A stretch of 64,000 nucleotides of DNA from Streptomyces sp. NBC_00341. Lineage in GTDB: Bacteria; Actinomycetota; Actinomycetes; Streptomycetales; Streptomycetaceae. The stretch lies in the NCBI RefSeq assembly GCF_041435055.1, contig NZ_CP108002.1, positions 6,262,001 through 6,326,000 of the forward strand. The letters run 5' to 3'. Positions 32,043 through 42,650 of the stretch are shown piece by piece. Both the position numbers and the translations under genes were made by a program. Under the pieces are notes generated by a model that did no database searches, had not been told where the DNA came from, and worked only from the letters and a program-made list of their open reading frames with translations. Each line of letters opens with the position of its first letter. Position 1 is the stretch's first letter.

Positions 32043-32383
32043 TCCAGGTGGAAGGCGTGGCCGAGGTCACCGACGAGACGTTCGACGCGGAGGTACTGGG
32101 GGCCTCGCTCCCCGTGCTCGTCGAATTCACCGCCGACTGGTGCGGACCCTGCCGCCAGCTCGCCCCGGTGCTGGGGGCGATCGCGGCCGAGGAGAGCGAG
32201 CGCGTCAGGATCGTCCAGATCGACGTCGACCGGAACCCCGGGATCACCTCCCGGTACGCGGTGCTGTCGATGCCGACCCTGATGGTGTTCCGCTCGGGCG
32301 AGCCCGTGAAGTCGATGGTCGGCGCCCGGCCGAAGCGGCGGCTGCTCCAGGAGCTCGAAGAGGTGCTCCCGGCGGCGGTCTGA
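32039..32383 (+). CDS. Thioredoxin
   Basis: A 114-residue thioredoxin with the canonical WCGPC active site (Cys35, Cys38) and the cis-proline loop in LSMPTLMVF. GGGAGG precedes the ATG, which overlaps the MerR stop by four bases, so its expression is tied to the regulator. It probably reduces disulfides in a stress-induced situation rather than as the housekeeping thioredoxin, which would normally sit beside thioredoxin reductase; no reductase gene is here. Confidence 0.92.
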   Translation: MIQVEGVAEVTDETFDAEVLGASLPVLVEFTADWCGPCRQLAPVLGAIAAEESERVRIVQIDVDRNPGITSRYAVLSMPTLMVFRSGEPVKSMVGARPKRRLLQELEEVLPAAV

Positions 32384-32492
32384 GAACCCGCCCCGCGGGC
32401 GGCCGGACACCGTGAGGGGCAGGGGGTGAGTGCCCCTCAGTTGGCTTGCACAGGGCCGAGCGTGCCCCCTCTACACCGCGGAAACATTGATG

Positions 32493-32498
32493 TACGGT
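32493..32498 (+). promoter_or_regulatory. Possible -10 element of the HAD phosphatase gene
   Basis: TACGGT ends eight bases before the ATG at 32507, and no Shine-Dalgarno sequence is visible, so a leaderless transcript is plausible. Weak evidence. Confidence 0.35.
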
Positions 32499-32506
32499 CC
32501 ACTCGC

Positions 32507-33796
<1,290 letters not shown>

Positions 33797-33819
33797 CCGG
33801 GACCGGCACGGCAGGAAAA

Positions 33820-33859
33820 CGGCGGTGGCCCCGGGGGAAGTACCCCGGGGCCGCCGCCG
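33820..33859. terminator. Hairpin between convergent HAD gene and glgB
   Basis: GGCGGTGGCCCCGGGG can pair with CCCCGGGGCCGCCGCC (one bulge), placed between the two stops. Confidence 0.7.
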
Positions 33860-33864
33860 GACTG

Positions 33865-33914
33865 TCAGGCGGGCCGCAGCCACACCGTCTCAGGCGGGCC
33901 GCAGCCACACCGTC
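33865..33914. repeat. Perfect 25-base tandem duplication of the glgB 3' end
   Basis: The unit beginning TCAGGCGGGCCGCAGCC and ending ACACCGTC occurs twice back to back, at 33865-33889 and 33890-33914. On the minus strand each copy encodes the C-terminal TVWLRPA of GlgB plus a stop, so the extra copy is downstream of the functional stop and does not alter the protein. It is a recent slippage or repair event, or a sequencing-assembly duplication. Confidence 0.9.
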
Positions 33915-36382
33915 GCGAGCGGTGGGAGCGTCAGCGTCACACTCGTCTCCCTGCCGTGGAACGGTACGGCCTCCGGCTTCAACGCCTCCTCGTTGCGCAC
34001 GTCGCCGCCGCCGTACCGCGCCGCGTCCGAGTTCAGCACCTCCACCCAGGCCGCCGGTCCGTCCGGCACCCCGATCCGGTAGTCGTGCCGCACCACCGGG
34101 GAGAAGTGGGAGACGGCGATCAGCGGTGATCCGTCCGCGTCGTACCGGACGAACGCGAACACGTTGTCCTCCGCGGCGTGCCCCTCCACCCAGGCGAAGC
34201 CCTCCGGGACCGTGTCACGCTGCCAGAGCGAGGGCGTCGAGCCGTACACCGTGTTCAGATCGCTGACCAGGGTCCGCACGCCCCGGTGGTCGCTCTCCGC
34301 CGCGTACGACGGATCGAGCAGCCACCAGTCCGGGCCGTGGCCCTCCGACCACTCCGCCCCCTGGGCGAACTCCTGGCCCATGAAGAGCAGCTTCTTCCCG
34401 GGGTGGGCCCACATGAAGCCGAGGTAGGCGCGGTGGGTTGCGCGCTGCTGCCACCAGTCACCGGGCATCTTGCTGACCAGGGACCGCTTGCCGTGCACGA
34501 CCTCGTCGTGCGAGATCGGCAGCACGTAGTTCTCGCTGTACGCGTACACCATCGAGAAGGTCATCTCGTTGTGGTGGTACTTGCGGTGCACCGGCTCTTT
34601 GGACACGTACTCCAGCGAGTCGTGCATCCAGCCCATGTTCCACTTCAGCCCGAAGCCGAGCCCGCCGAAACCGCCCGGACCGACGTGGTGCGTGGCGCGG
34701 GTGACACCGTCCCAGGCGGTGGACTCCTCGGCGATGGTGACGACGCCGGGGCTGCGCCGGTAGACCGTGGCGTTCATCTCCTGGAGGAAGGCGACGGCGT
34801 CCAGGTTCTCCCGGCCGCCGTGCTCGTTCGGGGACCACTCGCCCTCCTCGCGCGAGTAGTCGAGGTAGAGCATCGAGGCGACGGCATCCACCCGCAGCCC
34901 GTCGATGTGGAACTCCTCGCACCAGTAAGTGGCGTTGGAGACAAGGAAGTTACGCACCTCGGTGCGGCCGTAGTCGAATTCGAGCGTGCCCCAGTCCGGA
35001 TGCGCGGCCCGCTGCGGGTCCGCGTGCTCGTACAACGGCCGGCCGTCGAACTCCGCGAGCGCCCACTCGTCGCGCGGGAAGTGCGCGGGCACCCAGTCGA
35101 CGATGACGCCGATCCCGGCCCGGTGCAGCGCGTCGACCAGGAAGCGGAAGTCGTCCGGCGGGCCCATCCGGGAGGTCGGGGCGTAGAAACCGGTCACCTG
35201 ATAGCCCCAGGAGCCGCCGAAGGGGTGCTCGGAGACCGGCATCAGCTCCACGTGCGTGAACCCCAGATCGCGCACGTACGCGGGGAGCTGCTCCGCCAGC
35301 TGACGGTAGGTGAGGCCGGGGCGCCAGGACGGCAGGTGCACCTCGTAGACGGACAGCGGCGCCTCGTGCACGGGGACGTCCCCGCGGCGGGCCATCCACT
35401 CCTGGTCCTGCCAGACGTGGTGCGCGGCCGTCACGACCGAGGCGTTGGCGGGCGGGACCTCGGCATGGCGGGCCATCGGGTCGGCGCGCAGCGTGTGCGT
35501 GCCGTCCGGGCGGCAGATGTCGAACTTGTAGAGCGCGCCCTCCCCGATCGCGGGCAGGAACAGCTCCCACACCCCGGTCGAGCCGAGCGAACGCATCGGG
35601 AAGCCGGTGCCGTCCCAGTAGTTGAAGTCACCCGAGACGCGGACCCCGCGGGCGTTGGGGGCCCAGACGGTGAACCGGGTACCGGTGACGCCCTGGTGCT
35701 CCATCGGCTGGGCGCCCAGCGCGGTCCACAGCTCCTCGTGCCGGCCCTCGCCGATCAGGTGCAGATCGAGGTCGCCGAGCGCGGGCAGGAAACGGTACGG
35801 GTCGTGGATCTCGATCTCGATGTCCGCGTAGCCGACCAGGAGCTGGTACTCGGGGACCGCCGGCATCGGCAGGAGTCCGGAGAAGAAGCCGTCGCCGTCG
35901 TCGTGCAGCTGGGCCCTGAGCCCCTTCGCCAGCACGGTGACCGTCCGTGCGAAGGGCCGCAGCACCCGGAAGGTGACCCCGCCGCGGATCTGGTGCGCGC
36001 CGAGCAGATCGTGCGGGGCGTGGTGCTCGCCCGCCAGCAGCCGGGCCCGGTCCCCGTCGTCCAGGGGACGCGCCGGGCGGACCCCCTGGCCACCGCCTGC
36101 CCGCCGGGGCCGGGGCGGGGCCGCCGCCCGCTTCGCCCGCTTGGCGGGAGCGGGAGCGGGAGCGGGAGCGGCGGCGGAGGCGGCGGGAGCGGGAGCGGCG
36201 GCGGAGGCGGGCGCGGAGGCGGGCGTGGGTGCGGCGGCCGGGGCCGCGTCCGGCGTCGGCATCGGTGTGGTGACCGGCTCCGGGGGCGGGGCGCTCGCCT
36301 CCAGCGGTGCGAGGGTGGCCTCCGGGGTGCTCGTGGCGGGGGTGGGATCGGGCGCTTTGCGGGACGGCTTGCGGGCGGTCAC
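33890..36382 (-). CDS. glgB: 1,4-alpha-glucan branching enzyme
   Basis: An 830-residue GH13 branching enzyme that makes alpha-1,6 branches on the glucan built by GlgE. A low-complexity Ala/Pro N-terminus (about residues 10-100) precedes two carbohydrate-binding/N domains (about 110-330, including GTRFTVWAPNARGVRVSGDFN). The catalytic barrel has nucleophile Asp499 (GLRVDAV), acid Glu552 (TIAEES) and the HDEVVHGK motif. The GTG start at 36382 follows GAGGAGG. It is the last gene of glgE-treS-mak-glgB. The unusually long repetitive N-terminus is poorly conserved in general. Confidence 0.94.
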   Translation of the reverse strand: MTARKPSRKAPDPTPATSTPEATLAPLEASAPPPEPVTTPMPTPDAAPAAAPTPASAPASAAAPAPAASAAAPAPAPAPAKRAKRAAAPPRPRRAGGGQGVRPARPLDDGDRARLLAGEHHAPHDLLGAHQIRGGVTFRVLRPFARTVTVLAKGLRAQLHDDGDGFFSGLLPMPAVPEYQLLVGYADIEIEIHDPYRFLPALGDLDLHLIGEGRHEELWTALGAQPMEHQGVTGTRFTVWAPNARGVRVSGDFNYWDGTGFPMRSLGSTGVWELFLPAIGEGALYKFDICRPDGTHTLRADPMARHAEVPPANASVVTAAHHVWQDQEWMARRGDVPVHEAPLSVYEVHLPSWRPGLTYRQLAEQLPAYVRDLGFTHVELMPVSEHPFGGSWGYQVTGFYAPTSRMGPPDDFRFLVDALHRAGIGVIVDWVPAHFPRDEWALAEFDGRPLYEHADPQRAAHPDWGTLEFDYGRTEVRNFLVSNATYWCEEFHIDGLRVDAVASMLYLDYSREEGEWSPNEHGGRENLDAVAFLQEMNATVYRRSPGVVTIAEESTAWDGVTRATHHVGPGGFGGLGFGLKWNMGWMHDSLEYVSKEPVHRKYHHNEMTFSMVYAYSENYVLPISHDEVVHGKRSLVSKMPGDWWQQRATHRAYLGFMWAHPGKKLLFMGQEFAQGAEWSEGHGPDWWLLDPSYAAESDHRGVRTLVSDLNTVYGSTPSLWQRDTVPEGFAWVEGHAAEDNVFAFVRYDADGSPLIAVSHFSPVVRHDYRIGVPDGPAAWVEVLNSDAARYGGGDVRNEEALKPEAVPFHGRETSVTLTLPPLATVWLRPA
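36146..36212. repeat. GGGAGC hexanucleotide microsatellite inside glgB
   Basis: Four exact copies of GGGAGC (36146-36169) are followed by degenerate copies and GGCGGCGGAGG units. On the coding strand this gives the alternating Ala-Pro stretch of the N-terminal extension. All changes of six bases keep the reading frame. Confidence 0.75.
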
Positions 36383-36484
36383 AGGGACAGCCTCCTCGGG
36401 GGTGCGGTCGGGTGGGGCGGGAGATGCGAGGGATGCGGGAGATACACGGGACCGGGTGCGGGCCGGGTCCGCGCGGCGGGTGTG

Positions 36485-37891
36485 TCAGCCGGAGGCGGCG
36501 GCGAGGCGGTGGATCGCGGCCATCGGGACCGGCAGCCAGTCGGGCCGGTGGCGTGCCTCGTACAGCACCTCGTACACCGCCTTGTCGGTCTCGTGGGCCC
36601 GCAGCAGTTCGGGTTCCGCGCGCGGATCGACGCCGGAGGCGGCCGCGTAGCCGTCGCAGTAGGCGGAGCGGCAGCGGGCCGCCCAGTCGGCGTTCCACGG
36701 CCGGTGCGAGCGGGCCGCGTAGTCGAAGGAGCGGAGCATCCCGGCGATGTCGCGCACCGGTGGCTGCGGGCTGCGGCGCTCCGTGAGCGGGCGGGCCGGT
36801 TCGCCCTCGAAGTCGATCAGCGACCAGAATCCGTCGGCCCCGCGCAGGGTCTGGCCGAGATGGAGATCGCCGTGCACCCGCTGGGCCGCCCAGCTCCGCC
36901 CCCGGTGGCCCAGCACCGTCACGGCGTCGAACGCGGCGCGCAGCCCCGGTACGTACGGCACCAGCTCCGGCACCGCGTGGGCGGCCGCCTCCAGCCGCCG
37001 CACCATACCGGCGGCCTGTTCCTCGCTCTCGCCCCGGCGCAGCGCCGGGGTGGGCAGCGCCGCGGCGAGTGCGGTGTGCACCTCCGCGGTGGCCCGCCCC
37101 AGCGCGTGGGCCTCCGGGCCGAAGTCGTCGCCCGCCGCGAGCGCGCGCAGGGCGAGCTGCCAGCCGTCCTGCGCGCCGCTCAGGAAGGGCTGGAGCACCC
37201 CGAGCGTGAGGGGCTCCGGAACGGCCGATTCGAACCAGGCGACGGGGGCCGGAACGCGCCCGCACCCCTCGCGGGAGAGCGCGAGGGGAAGCTCCAGATC
37301 GGGGTTGGTGCCCGGAAAGACCCGGCGGAAGATCTTGAGGATGTAGGCGTTGCCGTAGACGAGCGAGGAGTTGGACTGCTCGGTGTCCAGCACCCGGGGC
37401 GCGAGACCGGCCGGGACCGGGGCGGTGCCCCGGCCGAACCGGAGCGCGCCGAGCGCGCCGGGGGTGCGCAGCCGCTCCAGCAGCAGGGCGGCGAGGCGCG
37501 GGTCGTGCAGCCCGTCGTAGACGGTCAGCCCGGCCAGCGGGCCGTCCGTCACATGGCCGATGAGGGCGGGGGCCAGCCGGGTCGGCAGCGTGGGCCGTAC
37601 GCCGAGCAGCAACTGGTAGCTGTCGATGGGAGGCTGGGCGGGCATGGTGGGCTGATGGACCCGGACCAGCAGGTGCAGGAGCCCGGGGCCGGTACCGGTG
37701 GGGGCGGTGTCGCCGGGCTTCTCGACCGGCAGTATCTCGGTCGCAGAGACGAGCGAGAAGGCCGTGATCGGCCGTCCCTTGCCCGCGAACCAGCGCTGCC
37801 GGGGCAGCCATTCGTGGAGCAGCGGTCCGAGAGACGGGAGCAGGGCTGTGCTGTTCGCCAGGGTGACCTGAGCGGATGCAGCCTCCGACAT
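36485..37891 (-). CDS. mak: Maltokinase
   Basis: A 468-residue maltokinase that phosphorylates maltose to maltose 1-phosphate with ATP, the donor for GlgE. The N-terminal cap is followed by an aminoglycoside-phosphotransferase-like kinase fold: HGDLHLGQT (residues 340-348, catalytic Asp342) and LIDFEGEPARPL (metal-binding Asp360). The start at 37891 follows AAAGGA. It lies about 240 bases after treS in the same direction; in many actinobacteria treS and mak are fused or adjacent, which supports the assignment. Confidence 0.93.
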   Translation of the reverse strand: MSEAASAQVTLANSTALLPSLGPLLHEWLPRQRWFAGKGRPITAFSLVSATEILPVEKPGDTAPTGTGPGLLHLLVRVHQPTMPAQPPIDSYQLLLGVRPTLPTRLAPALIGHVTDGPLAGLTVYDGLHDPRLAALLLERLRTPGALGALRFGRGTAPVPAGLAPRVLDTEQSNSSLVYGNAYILKIFRRVFPGTNPDLELPLALSREGCGRVPAPVAWFESAVPEPLTLGVLQPFLSGAQDGWQLALRALAAGDDFGPEAHALGRATAEVHTALAAALPTPALRRGESEEQAAGMVRRLEAAAHAVPELVPYVPGLRAAFDAVTVLGHRGRSWAAQRVHGDLHLGQTLRGADGFWSLIDFEGEPARPLTERRSPQPPVRDIAGMLRSFDYAARSHRPWNADWAARCRSAYCDGYAAASGVDPRAEPELLRAHETDKAVYEVLYEARHRPDWLPVPMAAIHRLAAASG

Positions 37892-38130
37892 GGCATCGCG
37901 TCCTTTCCCCGGGCACACCACAGGATGCGAAGAGTGTCCCGGATTGCGGCTTTGGCTGTCCGGCTGTGCGGGACGTGTCGGGTCAGGATGGTCCGTACGG
38001 ACTCGACTCGGAGGGAACGAAACGCCAGGAGGATCCAGGAAGGGTCCTGAAGCGTTCGATATGGGTGGAGAGTGCCCCGTGCGGAGCGGTGGAAACCGCC
38101 CCGCACCAGAGCCTGCGTGCCGTCTGCCGG

Positions 38131-39837
38131 TCAGCTCGGCGGCGCGTCCTTGCGGAGGCGGAACCAGTAGAAGCCGTGTCCGGCGAGAGTCAGCAGGTAG
38201 GGCCACTGTCCGACGGCGGGGAAGCGTACCCCGCCGATCAGCTCCACCGGATGACGCCCGTTGAAGGACCGCAGATCGAGCTCCGTCGGCTGCGCGAACC
38301 GCGAGAAGTTGTGCACGCACAGCACGAGGTCGTCCCCGTGCTCACGGGTGAAGGCGAGCACCGCGGGGTTGGACGAGGGCAGTTCGGTGTACGAGCCGAG
38401 GCCGAACGCCGGGTTCTGCTTGCGGATCTCGATCATCCGGCGCGTCCAGTGCAGCAGCGAGGACGGCGAGGCCATCGCCGCCTCGACGTTGGTGACCTGG
38501 TAGCCGTAGACCGGGTCCATGATCGTGGGCAGGAAGAGCCGGCCCGGGTCGCTGGAGGAGAAGCCGGCGTTCCGGTCGGGCGTCCACTGCATCGGGGTGC
38601 GTACGGCGTCCCGGTCGCCCAGCCAGATGTTGTCGCCCATCCCGATCTCGTCCCCGTAGTAGAGGATCGGGGAGCCGGGCAGCGACATCAGCAGGGCGGT
38701 GAACAGCTCGATCTGGTTGCGGTCGTTGTCCAGCAGGGGTGCCAGGCGCCGCCTGATCCCGATGTTGGCCCGCATCCGCGGATCCTTGGCGTACTCCGCG
38801 TACATGTAGTCGCGCTCTTCGTCCGTGACCATTTCGAGCGTCAGCTCGTCGTGGTTGCGCAGGAAGATGCCCCACTGGCAGCCGGACGGGATCGCCGGGG
38901 TCTTGGCCAGGATTTCGGAGACCGGGTAGCGGCTCTCGCGGCGTACGGCCATGAAGATCCGCGGCATCACGGGGAAGTGGAACGCCATGTGGCACTCGTC
39001 GCCGCCCGCCCGGTAGTCGCCGAAGTAGTCGACGACGTCCTCCGGCCACTGGTTGGCCTCCGCGAGCAGCACGGTGTCCGGGTAGTTGGCGTCGATCTCC
39101 TTGCGGACCCGCTTCAGGAAGCCGTGGGTCTCCGGGAGGTTCTCGCAGTTGGTGCCCTCGCGCTGGTAGAGGTACGGCACCGCGTCGACCCGGAAGCCGT
39201 CGATGCCGAGGTCCAGCCAGAAGCGCAGGGCGGAGATGATCTCCTCCTGCACGGCCGGGTTCTCGTAGTTGAGGTCGGGCTGGTGCGAGAAGAACCGGTG
39301 CCAGTAGTACTGCTTGCGCACCGGGTCGAAGGTCCAGTTGGACGTCTCGGTGTCGACGAAGATGATCCGGGCGTCCTGGAACTGCTTGTCGTCGTCGGCC
39401 CAGACGTAGTAGTCGCCGTACGGACCGTCGGGGTCGGTACGGGACTGCTGGAACCAGTCGTGCTGGTCGCTGGTGTGATTCATGACGAAGTCGATGATCA
39501 CGCGCATCCCGCGCTGGTGCGCGGCGTCGACGAACTCGACGAAGTCGGCGAGGTCGCCGAACTCCGGGAGCACGGCGGTGTAGTCGGAGACGTCGTAACC
39601 ACCGTCGCGCAGCGGCGACTTGAAGAACGGCGGCAGCCAGAGGCAGTCGACGCCCAGCCACTGGAGGTAGTCCAGTTTGGACGTGATGCCCTTCAGATCT
39701 CCGATGCCGTCGCCGTTGGAGTCCTGGAAGGAACGGACGAGTACCTCGTAGAAGACGGCGCGCTTGAACCAGTCGGGATCGCGGTCCTTGGCCGGGGTGT
39801 CCTCGAACGTGTCGTGGACGGGCTCGTTGACGATCAT
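38131..39837 (-). CDS. treS: Trehalose synthase
   Basis: A 568-residue GH13 enzyme interconverting trehalose and maltose. Catalytic residues are visible: nucleophile Asp218 (GFRVDAVPY), acid/base Glu260 ([10 protein letters not shown]) and Asp330 (RNHDEL). The [19 protein letters not shown] stretch is typical of TreS. It is the stand-alone form, without a C-terminal maltokinase; mak is the next gene. Its ATG overlaps the glgE stop as ATGA, so the pair is coupled. Confidence 0.95.
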   Translation of the reverse strand: MIVNEPVHDTFEDTPAKDRDPDWFKRAVFYEVLVRSFQDSNGDGIGDLKGITSKLDYLQWLGVDCLWLPPFFKSPLRDGGYDVSDYTAVLPEFGDLADFVEFVDAAHQRGMRVIIDFVMNHTSDQHDWFQQSRTDPDGPYGDYYVWADDDKQFQDARIIFVDTETSNWTFDPVRKQYYWHRFFSHQPDLNYENPAVQEEIISALRFWLDLGIDGFRVDAVPYLYQREGTNCENLPETHGFLKRVRKEIDANYPDTVLLAEANQWPEDVVDYFGDYRAGGDECHMAFHFPVMPRIFMAVRRESRYPVSEILAKTPAIPSGCQWGIFLRNHDELTLEMVTDEERDYMYAEYAKDPRMRANIGIRRRLAPLLDNDRNQIELFTALLMSLPGSPILYYGDEIGMGDNIWLGDRDAVRTPMQWTPDRNAGFSSSDPGRLFLPTIMDPVYGYQVTNVEAAMASPSSLLHWTRRMIEIRKQNPAFGLGSYTELPSSNPAVLAFTREHGDDLVLCVHNFSRFAQPTELDLRSFNGRHPVELIGGVRFPAVGQWPYLLTLAGHGFYWFRLRKDAPPS

Positions 39838-42017
39838 GGTGTGGGTGACCCTCCGGTCGGCGGGGACGGTCGCAGGACGGCGATGTGCGCGGGCGTGACG
39901 CCCGGCTCTAGGCGCACATAGAAGGTCCTGCCCCAGTGATAGGAAGTGCCGGTGAGCTCGTCGCGCACCGGCACGCTCTCGTGCCGTTCGAGGCCGAGTT
40001 GCGGCATGTCCAACGAGACGGTCGCCTCCTGGGTGTGGTGCGGGTCGAGGTTGACGACCATCAGAACGATGTTCGAACCGGAGCGCTTGCTGTACACGAT
40101 CAGGGCGTCGTTGTCGGACGAGTGGAAGTGCACGTCACGCAGTTGCTGCAGCGCCGGGTGGCGGCGCCTGATCCGGTTGAGCGTGGTGATGAGCGGGGCC
40201 AGCGACCGGCCCTCGCGCTCTGCGGCTTCCCAGTCCCTGGGCCGGATCTCGTACTTCTCCGAGTCGAGGTACTCCTCACTGCCGCTGCGGATCGGGGCGT
40301 TCTCACAGAGCTCGTACCCCGCGTACACCCCCCAGGCCGGGGAGAGTGTCGCCGCGAGCACCGCCCGTGCCTCGAAGGCGGGCCTGCCGCCGTCCTGGAG
40401 GTATCCGGGGAGGATGTCGGGGGTGTTCACGAAGAAATTGGGCCTCATGCGGGAGGCCGACTCGCCGGAGAGCTCCGTCACGTACTCGGTGATTTCCTGC
40501 CGGCTGTTCCGCCAGGTGAAGTAGGTGTACGACTGCTGGAATCCGATGGTGGCGAGCGCGTTCATCATCGCGGGACGGGTGAATGCCTCGGCCAGGAAGA
40601 TCACATCGGGATCGGTCCCGTTGATGTCGGCGATCACCTTCTCCCAGAAGATCACCGGCTTGGTGTGCGGATTGTCCACGCGGAAGATCCGCACTCCGTG
40701 ATCCATCCAGAAGCGCAGGATGCGCACGGTCTCCGTGATAATTCCGTGGAGATCCTTGTCGAAGGCGATCGGATAGATGTCCTGGTATTTCTTCGGCGGA
40801 TTCTCCGCGTAGGCGATGGAACCGTCCGCGCGGTGCTGGAACCACTCGGGGTGTTCCGTGACCCACGGATGGTCGGGGGAACACTGGAGGGCGAAATCCA
40901 GCGCGATCTCCATGCGCAGGTTCCGGGCCGTCTCCACGAAATGGCGGAAGTCGTCGAGGGTGCCGAGATCGGGGTGCACGGCGTCGTGGCCGCCCTCGGC
41001 CGAGCCGATCGCCCAGGGCACCCCGACATCGTGCGGGGCGGGCGAGAGGGAGTTGTTCGGGCCCTTGCGGTGGGTGGTCCCGATGGGGTGGACCGGTGGC
41101 AGGTAGACCACGTCGAAGCCCATCGCCGCGACCGCGGGCAGCCGCTCGGCGGCCGTCCGGAAGGTGCCGCTGACGATCCGGGAAGGCTGCGCCGCCGTCG
41201 CCCGCGCCTTGGCCGAGCGGCCCTTCCCGGCGGGCTTCGCCGGTACGGCGGGTTCGGTCCTGGCGCCCTCGGACCGGGGGAACAGCTCGTACCAGGAGCC
41301 GTACAGGGCACGCCGGCGCTCGACGACGAGCGGCAGCGGGCGCGAGGCGGTGACCAGCTCACGCAGCGGATGGCCCTCCAGCGCCGCCGCCGCCTCCGGG
41401 GCGAGCGCGGCGGCCAGCCGGGCCGCGGCCGGGCGGGACGTGTCGCGCAGTGCGTCGACCGCGGCCAGCACCGCCTCGCGCCCGTCCCGCTTGGGCACGC
41501 CCTCCGCGGCCCGTTCGTACAGCTCTGCGCCCTCGGCCAGGACGAGCGCCGTGTCGATGCCCGCCGGGATCTTGATCCGCGCGGTGTGCCGCCAGGTGGC
41601 CACCGGATCGCTCCAGGCCTCGACCGTGTACGTCCAGCGGCCCTCGGCGTCGGGTGTCACCTCTGCGCCCCAGCGGTCGGTGCCCGGGGCGAGTTCGCGC
41701 ATCGGCGTCCAGGGGCCGGGGCGCCCGTTCGGGTCCAGCAGGACGACATTGGCCGAGACCGCGTCATGACCCTCGCGGAAGACGGTCGCCGAGACCTCGA
41801 AGGTCTCGCCGGAAACCGCCTTGGCGGGCCTTCTTCCACAATCGACGAGCGGGCGGACGTCGAGGACGGGAATGCGACCGATCATGAAATCACCTGGGGA
41901 CTGGAGCTCTGACTCAACAGGGCGCGTTGCGGCCGCGGAGGGCTGAACGCGCGCGCCGCGATGGTGGGGTTCCGTCCTTTCTAGCTGCTCCGTTGACGAC
42001 TGGTGGGGTGTGGGCAT
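39834..42017 (-). CDS. glgE: Alpha-1,4-glucan:maltose-1-phosphate maltosyltransferase
   Basis: A 727-residue GH13_3 enzyme that extends alpha-1,4-glucan with maltosyl units from maltose 1-phosphate. Nucleophile Asp448 ([12 protein letters not shown]) and acid/base Glu477 (FLAEAFTRP) lie in the motifs expected for GlgE, and NTPDIL supplies the third acid. The start at 42017 follows AGGAGC; an internal Met45 ([10 protein letters not shown]) begins the conserved part, so the first 44 residues are variable. Residues 252-282 form an Ala/Lys/Pro-rich insertion that is longer than in the S. coelicolor enzyme as I recall it. First gene of the operon, divergent from glgP. Confidence 0.95.
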   Translation of the reverse strand: MPTPHQSSTEQLERTEPHHRGARVQPSAAATRPVESELQSPGDFMIGRIPVLDVRPLVDCGRRPAKAVSGETFEVSATVFREGHDAVSANVVLLDPNGRPGPWTPMRELAPGTDRWGAEVTPDAEGRWTYTVEAWSDPVATWRHTARIKIPAGIDTALVLAEGAELYERAAEGVPKRDGREAVLAAVDALRDTSRPAAARLAAALAPEAAAALEGHPLRELVTASRPLPLVVERRRALYGSWYELFPRSEGARTEPAVPAKPAGKGRSAKARATAAQPSRIVSGTFRTAAERLPAVAAMGFDVVYLPPVHPIGTTHRKGPNNSLSPAPHDVGVPWAIGSAEGGHDAVHPDLGTLDDFRHFVETARNLRMEIALDFALQCSPDHPWVTEHPEWFQHRADGSIAYAENPPKKYQDIYPIAFDKDLHGIITETVRILRFWMDHGVRIFRVDNPHTKPVIFWEKVIADINGTDPDVIFLAEAFTRPAMMNALATIGFQQSYTYFTWRNSRQEITEYVTELSGESASRMRPNFFVNTPDILPGYLQDGGRPAFEARAVLAATLSPAWGVYAGYELCENAPIRSGSEEYLDSEKYEIRPRDWEAAEREGRSLAPLITTLNRIRRRHPALQQLRDVHFHSSDNDALIVYSKRSGSNIVLMVVNLDPHHTQEATVSLDMPQLGLERHESVPVRDELTGTSYHWGRTFYVRLEPGVTPAHIAVLRPSPPTGGSPTP

Positions 42018-42036
42018 GGCCGCTCCTGTCCGCGTT

Positions 42037-42058
42037 CACTCGAATGGCACTCGAATGG
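42037..42058. repeat. Tandem 11-base direct repeat just upstream of glgE
   Basis: CACTCGAATGG occurs twice without spacing, 20-41 bases upstream of the glgE start; a further TCGAATG lies at 42090. The helical-turn period fits half-sites of a regulator acting in the glgE leader or promoter. Confidence 0.6.
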
Positions 42059-42224
42059 ATGGGTCGCGGGTGTGGTGCACGGGTGTGGATCGAATGCGCA
42101 CGGGCCGAACCGATTGCATACGAACCGTGGGCGGAAAGCCGCCGAACGGCGGATGAACCGGCTTCGGGGTCCGAGCCGGATCGCCTTGAGCTGTCGTCCT
42201 GACGCATTCGTTCCGGGTACCGGA

Positions 42225-42382
42225 GAAGCCTTCCCACGGATGCCGGTGGGCCAATCCGGTGGTTTGTTAACTACTCGGGCGTATCTGTGACGGTCTGAAT
42301 GCGCCGGGCTCCGCCGCGCGTGCGCGGGGTTGCGGAAAGCCGGCGCACGCGGGGACGGCGGGCGCCACTGGGAAGCCTTCCC
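42225..42382. promoter_or_regulatory. Two GAAGCCTTCCC elements between glgE and glgP
   Basis: Copies lie at 42225-42235 and 42372-42382. The second extends to the palindrome GGGAAG-c-CTTCCC (42370-42382). Their spacing is 147 bases, 14 turns at 10.5 bases per turn. Candidate shared operator of the divergent genes. Confidence 0.45.
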
Positions 42383-42650
42383 TGTGGGGCGAAGGCCCAC
42401 AAGACCGTACGAGGGGAGGGAATCGGCCATAACGCCTGTGACGGATGTGCCTGGATCAGCGTTCAGTGCCTGGCGGTGCACGGGGGTGCGGAGCGAAGGG
42501 GGCGGTCGGCCCGCCCGGGGTCGCACGCCGCCGGACGGCCGTGCGCCGTGGTTGCCGAGTGCCGCGCCCGGCTAACGTCGAGGGTGACGGAGCGGCGCAC
42601 ACCGTGGTGCGTCCCCTCGGATCCGGACGTCCCCTGTAAAGGTGGAACAC

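Larger units (their letters stand above)
42018..42650. other. 633-base divergent glgE/glgP regulatory region
   Basis: This is the longest gene-free stretch of the window. It contains a tandem CACTCGAATGG repeat near glgE (42037-42058), two GAAGCCTTCCC elements 147 bases apart (42225 and 42372), and an AT-richer patch with TTTGTTAACTAC (about 42262-42275). Open frames across it look like chance frames without ribosome sites. Confidence 0.6.

Noticed and set aside
36146..36212. Short regular repeats as a possible CRISPR array
   Set aside because: Units are six bases without spacers and lie inside an intact coding frame.
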